Of a stretch of DNA of 17,392 nt, positions 14,189-17,392 are shown piece by piece; within the stretch, counting starts at the first letter, position 1; the number at the start of each line of letters is the position of its first letter. This DNA comes from Candidatus Thorarchaeota archaeon (lineage in GTDB: Archaea > Asgardarchaeota > Thorarchaeia > Thorarchaeales > Thorarchaeaceae). The translations under genes were made by a program, and so were the position numbers. The notes under the pieces were generated by a model. The model was not told the origin of the DNA and did no database searches. It was given only the letters and a program-made list of their open reading frames with translations. The DNA lies in contig JAEOST010000240.1 of assembly GCA_016840245.1 (NCBI GenBank), forward strand, positions 1-17,392. The letters are read 5' to 3'.

Positions 14189-14266
14189 TGGCGGGACCGC
14201 CCGGATTCGAACCGGGGATTACCAACTCCGGAGGCTGGTGCCTTATCCATGCTAGACTACGGCCCC
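14189..14266 (-). tRNA. tRNA-Arg (anticodon CCG), 3' CCA encoded
   Basis: The minus strand forms a cloverleaf nearly identical to the tRNA-Arg(GCG) nearby: the same acceptor stem GGGGCCG/CGGTCCC, D stem GTCT/AGGC with G15, anticodon stem CCAGC/GTTGG with loop CTCCGGA (anticodon CCG, reading CGG), variable loop TAATC, and T arm CCCGG-TTCGAAT-CCGGG. Discriminator G73 at 14192 precedes CCA at 14189-14191. A TATA-like TTTAAG on the minus strand lies at about 14290-14295. Confidence 0.96.
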
Positions 14267-14286
14267 AACCGATTGAGATGCTATTT

Positions 14287-14297
14287 GGCTTAAAGAG
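14287..14297 (-). promoter_or_regulatory. TATA box of tRNA-Arg(CCG)
   Basis: CTCTTTAAGCC on the minus strand is about 21-31 bases before the tRNA 5' end at 14266, the right spacing for an archaeal box A. It lies between the tRNA and the stop of the upstream regulator gene. Confidence 0.5.
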
Positions 14298-14307
14298 TAT
14301 TTGTTGG

Positions 14308-14829
14308 TCAGTCAAGAATTTTGTCTATGTTCACCAACCACCAGGCTCCACGTTTGTCTTTGACTCGACCCTTCTCATGCAATAGCAGAGGTACACCAAT
14401 TATCTCCTCAGCTCTCTCATTGAGACGCTCAATTCGGTCCAAGATAGTACGCCTCTTACTAATGCTCCCCAACAATGATTTAGCTATCTCTGGTGTGGTT
14501 GCACCCTCGTTCTGGAGGAAGAAGGTGAGTAATTCACGATCAAGGTCATCCCGACATATCTGTTCCTTTGTGACCTTGCTTAGTCGACTGAGATGGACAC
14601 TCGTCGATTGTGACGCCTCCAGGTAATCGAGTCTTGCCCTGAGTTTATCAACTTCTTCAGCGAGGCTCATTACAAATGGAGGTATGGCCTCATCGAGCCG
14701 ATAAAGAATCGAATCTCTAATGAAACGTTCACGGCCATGAGTCCCTGCTGCACGATCCAATCTGTTAAGGAGGTCACTTTCCAAACGAACACGTATACTG
14801 ACGAGTTTCTCCTTAGATTTCTTACTCAT
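14308..14829 (-). CDS. Ribbon-helix-helix / winged-helix transcriptional regulator
   Basis: A 173-residue probable DNA-binding protein. Residues 8-48 (KLVSIRVRLESDLLNRLDRA, GRERFIRDSILYRL) fit a CopG/MetJ-type ribbon-helix-helix: a basic strand, then two helices with a conserved-looking G/S turn. A helix with leucine spacing follows (FVMSLAEEVDKLRARLDYLE), then a C-terminal winged-helix-like domain (LLTFFLQNEGATTPEIAKSL, SKRRTILDRIERLNE, wing at GVPLLLHEKGRVKDKRGAWWL). Two DNA-binding modules joined by a dimerising helix suggest a local transcription factor. It is divergent from the 115-residue charged protein across 14830-14940, which it may control along with itself. ATG at 14829 has no clear ribosome site. 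The stop is 42 bases before tRNA-Arg(CCG). Confidence 0.75.
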   Translation of the reverse strand: MSKKSKEKLVSIRVRLESDLLNRLDRAAGTHGRERFIRDSILYRLDEAIPPFVMSLAEEVDKLRARLDYLEASQSTSVHLSRLSKVTKEQICRDDLDRELLTFFLQNEGATTPEIAKSLLGSISKRRTILDRIERLNERAEEIIGVPLLLHEKGRVKDKRGAWWLVNIDKILD

Positions 14830-14940
14830 TGCAGTTCTTAGATGGTGCTGTGAAAGAAAAAGATTGTCTTGTACCTAACAGCGACACAGTTATAACAATA
14901 CAGCAAGCGAGGACGCAGAAGACGCATCAAGGTGACCATG
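14830..14940. promoter_or_regulatory. Divergent promoter with palindromic TATA
   Basis: The gap contains GTTATAAC (14889-14896), a perfect palindrome that reads as a TATA box on both strands. In the plus direction it lies about 45-50 bases before ATG 14941, with ribosome site GGTGA at 14931-14935. In the minus direction it is about 60 bases before ATG 14829. Confidence 0.45.
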
Positions 14941-15288
14941 ATGGTAAATAAGGAAAAGGCCCTGAAGCGCGAAATTGTTAGCCTGCGCAACTTACAGAAT
15001 CGAGGACAGACCAGCTCTAGACGTACACGACGGCTCCGTGACGCAAGAACAGAGTATTGGAAATTAATGAAGAAGAAGAAGGCGGAAGGCAGGGTCGAGG
15101 AAAGGAAGCCCAAAGATAAGGTAAAGAAAGAGAAACCGCCCAAAGAATCCAAGAAGAAACCAGAGCCAGAAGCAGAGGTAGAGGAGATCGAGGAGGTCAT
15201 TGATGATGAATCCGATGACGAGGAACTTGATCTCGATGATATTAGCCTTGAAGATTTGTATGATGACGATGAAGATGTGAAAGAATAA
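14941..15288 (+). CDS. Polyampholytic protein with basic middle and acidic tail, function unknown
   Basis: A 115-residue highly charged protein. Residues 1-45 are a basic helix with many Arg and Lys (EKALKREIVSLRNLQNRG, SSRRTRRLRDARTEYWKLMK). Residues 46-75 are Lys/Glu/Pro-rich and probably disordered. The last 40 are strongly acidic (EVIDDESDDEELDLDD, DLYDDDEDVKE). A basic head with an acidic tail suggests nucleic-acid or histone-like binding with a self-inhibitory or chaperone-like tail, but that is inference and I recognise no family. ATG at 14941 is chosen with GGTGA five bases upstream; ATG 14938 and GTG 14932 are in frame. A long opposite-strand ORF over it is a Ser/Phe-rich shadow of the Glu/Lys codons. 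It is divergent from a ribbon-helix-helix regulator. Confidence 0.7.
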   Translation: MVNKEKALKREIVSLRNLQNRGQTSSRRTRRLRDARTEYWKLMKKKKAEGRVEERKPKDKVKKEKPPKESKKKPEPEAEVEEIEEVIDDESDDEELDLDDISLEDLYDDDEDVKE

Positions 15289-15345
15289 TCACGTCTGCAT
15301 CGCGTACAGCAACTAATAAGACTCAGCTGTGCACTAGGTAAGACC

Positions 15346-16158
15346 ATGACAACTCTCCATGACATAGTCAAATACTTTGATGAGATTGCACCTAAACAGT
15401 TCACATTTCGTGGACAAAGGAGCTATGTTGAGATTGGAGGACAGACAGAGCAGGAACAGTTGAATGAAACTGTAAACAAGATTGTTGTTTCCACATATCC
15501 ATCTTCAAAAGCTGTAACCAAAGCAACACAGGATAAGGCGAATCTTCTTGTTACTCACTGGCCACTATTCTACGAGGGCTTAGATAGACTTGCAGGTTCA
15601 GAACTGAGACGAGTACGGCTTCTCGTGAAGAACTATATCTCAGTGTATGTTCTTGGAAGTGCATTGACCTATTCCAGAGGGGGTTTGGCTGATGCACTCA
15701 CAGAAATATTGGGACTGACAAGAACTGGCGACCTTATGCGCCCAGGTGATTTCTCAGAGGCAGTACCAGCAGGAAGACTGTGCCAGCCTCCAGAGGTCAT
15801 GAACCATTCACGATTTGCCAATTATGTATCAGAGAAACTAGGCATCGATTCAATGGTATTCACTGGGGGACTAGACGATGAACTTCAAGTAGTCCTTGTG
15901 TTTCCAGGTTCCAATCTCTCTTCAGAGGACCTCAATCTTGCAAGACAACATAATGTAAGAACGGTTGTCACAGGCGAATTGTGTCCATCTGTAAGGCTAT
16001 TGGCACACGAACTAGGAATAGGTACCTTAGAAGTAGGACCGTTCACGACAGAAGAACCTGGAATGAAACGCCTTCGGCATCAGATGAGTCTGGAATTTCC
16101 AAGTCTGAAGATTGATTTTGTAGAGACCCCTCAATATGTAAACCATTTGAGATTCTGA
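15346..16158 (+). CDS. NIF3/DUF34-family protein with degenerate metal site
   Basis: A 270-residue protein matching the NIF3-like (DUF34) fold: NLLVTHWPLFYEG where the family has a HHP motif, SVYVLGSALTYSRGGLADALTEILGL where it has HTNLD, and TVVTGELCPSVRLLAHELGI followed by VGPFTTEEPG where it has GHxxTE. Family members bind two metals through two His, an Asp, another His and a Glu. Here His71 and Glu236 remain, while Trp72, Thr108 (Asp position) and Pro232 (His position) replace the others. Some relatives have been annotated as GTP cyclohydrolase type 2, but that is unlikely here. ATG at 15346 follows AGGT about eight bases upstream. It converges with the DUF89 gene, nine bases apart. Family confidence is moderate to good; biochemical role unknown. 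Confidence 0.75.
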   Translation: MTTLHDIVKYFDEIAPKQFTFRGQRSYVEIGGQTEQEQLNETVNKIVVSTYPSSKAVTKATQDKANLLVTHWPLFYEGLDRLAGSELRRVRLLVKNYISVYVLGSALTYSRGGLADALTEILGLTRTGDLMRPGDFSEAVPAGRLCQPPEVMNHSRFANYVSEKLGIDSMVFTGGLDDELQVVLVFPGSNLSSEDLNLARQHNVRTVVTGELCPSVRLLAHELGIGTLEVGPFTTEEPGMKRLRHQMSLEFPSLKIDFVETPQYVNHLRF

Positions 16159-16167
16159 CTCGTTCAG

Positions 16168-17058
16168 TCAATGTGCAGTAGGTCTTCTTATCAGCACAAT
16201 ATTCTTGTTTCGCGGCACTCCTACATGCTTTGCAACTGGTAGGCATTTTGTACGCATGATATGAACAACAGGAGATGGAAGTTCAAACTCAGTCATGGAT
16301 TCGTAGTTACCCATTCCTTTGGCCACAATGAGTTCAGAGGAGTATAGTATCTTCTTAAACTCATCAGAATCACGTTCTAGGTTGACTCCAATCGCAGGTG
16401 CACCAGTGTCGATAACCTCGTCGGCATATTCAGACAACCCAACTTCGTCTGAATCAACCATGGTAGCATCATTGAGAATAGGTCCTCCTTTTACGACAGC
16501 AATAACCTTTGGTCCAAGACGCTTAATCTCAGAGATTAGAATCATATCGAGAACAACTTCACCTGCATTATCCATGAGATATAGGACCGTATTAGCTCCT
16601 TTGCAGAGTTCCCTAAAGGTAGATACTTCATCGATTGCAAGATCTGAATCAACACGAGAAATTATGTCCCTGAGTTCGTCAAGACTAAAGTCCCTACCAG
16701 AAACATCAAACTCTATTGCATTAGCAGCTGCAGCAATGAGTGCAGCCTTTCTAAACCGTAGCTCAGAAGTTTCTTCTTCCTCAACAAGAGAGGTCAACTC
16801 CGGAAGAATGGACAGTGCCATGAGATTTGATTCTTTCTTGAGTTGTTCATAGGGATCCTTTCCTGTCATCCTCTGTACAATGAGGTCTCGGTCTGTACCG
16901 ATGTGACTTGGAACAGAGTCTTCGTTTAGGTTCTCCCCCAAGAACTTCAGCATAGCTGTGAGGACCTGCATCTGGAGGTCTTGGTCATTGGTAGCAAGCT
17001 TAGCCTGATTTAATGCACGTTCTAGAAGACAATGGGCACACTGAAGCTCTACTTTCAT
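16168..17058 (-). CDS. DUF89-family metal-dependent phosphatase (ARMT1-like)
   Basis: DUF89 proteins are metal-dependent phosphatases proposed to clear damaged or surplus phosphometabolites. This 296-residue archaeal-type member has the N-terminal CxxC (Cys7, Cys10 in LQCAHCLLERA), a helical region with AAAANAIEFDV, the metal and phosphate site LYLMDNAGEVVLD (Asp163, Asn164, Glu167), the block VVKGGPILNDAT at 189-199, KGMGNYES near 247-254, and KCLPVAKHVGVP near the C-terminus. All expected motifs are intact. ATG at 17058 is preceded by AGGGGATA at about seven bases. The tpiA stop lies 56 bases upstream on the same strand, so the two may be cotranscribed, which would fit a house-cleaning role next to glycolysis. 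The true substrate is unknown. Confidence 0.88.
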   Translation of the reverse strand: MKVELQCAHCLLERALNQAKLATNDQDLQMQVLTAMLKFLGENLNEDSVPSHIGTDRDLIVQRMTGKDPYEQLKKESNLMALSILPELTSLVEEEETSELRFRKAALIAAAANAIEFDVSGRDFSLDELRDIISRVDSDLAIDEVSTFRELCKGANTVLYLMDNAGEVVLDMILISEIKRLGPKVIAVVKGGPILNDATMVDSDEVGLSEYADEVIDTGAPAIGVNLERDSDEFKKILYSSELIVAKGMGNYESMTEFELPSPVVHIMRTKCLPVAKHVGVPRNKNIVLIRRPTAH

Positions 17059-17114
17059 GAAATATCCCCTAATGCAATGCGTGTGGTTATCAGTGAAAAA
17101 CCAAACGGAATGTA

Positions 17115-17392
17115 CTATTTTACGACTGGACGAATTAAGTCCTCTAATACCGCCTCTGGTTTGTCAGACTTTGCCACTGCTGATGCAAGGAGAACGCCCT
17201 GAGAACCTAGTTTGATAGCTGACTCGACATCTGAGCCAGAACCTATTCCAGCACCACAGAGAATCGTGACTTCCTTGTTGACTGCTCGGATCTGTTCAAC
17301 TGTGCCTGAGATGATTTCTGGTTGTGCTTGAGAGACAGATATGCCAGAACCAATTAATTCAGGTGGTTCGACAGCAACAGCGGATGGATGGA
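17115..17392 (-). CDS. tpiA: Triosephosphate isomerase, C-terminal part (cut by window edge)
   Basis: Triosephosphate isomerase interconverts dihydroxyacetone phosphate and glyceraldehyde 3-phosphate. The 91 visible residues run from HPSAVAVEPPELIGSGISVS, with the catalytic glutamate in the EPPELIG block and the mobile loop, through the phosphate-binding segments LCGAGIGSGSDV and GVLLASAVAKS, to the end LEDLIRPVVK and a TAG stop. The sequence is of the short archaeal tetrameric type, in which roughly 220-230 residues are usual, so about the last 40 percent is present. The 5' part lies beyond the right edge. It precedes the DUF89 gene on the same strand by 56 bases. Confidence 0.92.
   Translation of the reverse strand, partial: HPSAVAVEPPELIGSGISVSQAQPEIISGTVEQIRAVNKEVTILCGAGIGSGSDVESAIKLGSQGVLLASAVAKSDKPEAVLEDLIRPVVK

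Noticed and set aside
14838..15404. Minus-strand ORF of 188 residues rich in Ser, Phe and Leu
   Set aside because: It is the antisense shadow of the Glu/Lys/Asp-rich 115-residue gene on the plus strand, has low-complexity composition and lacks a ribosome site.
1..17392. CRISPR arrays, insertion sequences, prophage or toxin-antitoxin modules
   Set aside because: I found no regularly spaced repeats, transposase or integrase motifs, or terminal inverted repeats; the ribbon-helix-helix protein has a winged-helix partner domain and no adjacent toxin-like gene.

Overview
The window reads as a stretch of archaeal chromosome. The reasons are a HerA-NurA pair, a complete ArcS-RaSEA pair for archaeosine (a tRNA modification made only by archaea), archaeal-type triosephosphate isomerase, TATA-like boxes about 25 bases upstream of tRNA genes and several ORFs, and purine-rich Shine-Dalgarno sites used with ATG, GTG and TTG starts. 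The lineage cannot be fixed from the sequence alone; an Asgard archaeon (Thorarchaeota-like) is only my guess. Gene density is high, no gap exceeds 300 bases, and I see no transposase, integrase, CRISPR array or prophage gene.

Layout. (1) 1-2987, minus strand: nurA then herA (herA runs off the left edge), an end-resection module. (2) 3231-5773, plus strand: a metallo-beta-lactamase-fold protein with an eroded metal site, then a 603-residue protein built of DUF11/CARDB-like beta-sandwich repeats with no signal peptide. A near-perfect palindromic hairpin at 5791-5809 separates these from the convergent minus-strand genes. (3) 5817-11927, minus strand, read right to left: a DUF1998/MrfA-type helicase, arcS, raSEA and a small coiled-coil protein, tightly packed (17-base gap, 4-base overlap, 56-base gap). 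The helicase frame carries a single in-frame TAG exactly at the Walker A lysine codon; everything before and after it is intact. (4) 12119-13575, plus strand: two tandem thioredoxins and a gamma-carbonic-anhydrase-like hexapeptide-repeat protein. (5) 13696-14829, minus strand: tRNA-Arg(GCG), a 63-residue unknown protein, tRNA-Arg(CCG) and a ribbon-helix-helix/winged-helix regulator. (6) 14941-16158, plus strand: a polyampholytic 115-residue protein and a NIF3/DUF34-like protein with an eroded metal site. (7) 16168-17392, minus strand: a DUF89 phosphatase-like protein preceded by the C-terminal part of triosephosphate isomerase, cut by the right edge.

Connections. ArcS and RaSEA act together on G15 of tRNA, and both tRNA-Arg genes here carry G15, so the window holds both the enzymes and likely substrates. 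NurA and HerA form one DNA-end-processing machine. The two thioredoxins are paralogues sharing an unusual third cysteine. Three unrelated metal-enzyme folds (MBL, gamma-CA, NIF3) have each lost canonical metal ligands.

I do not see a clear new defence or mobile system. The strongest anomaly is the TAG in the helicase P-loop. The most interesting uncharacterised unit is the MBL-like/DUF11 gene pair.
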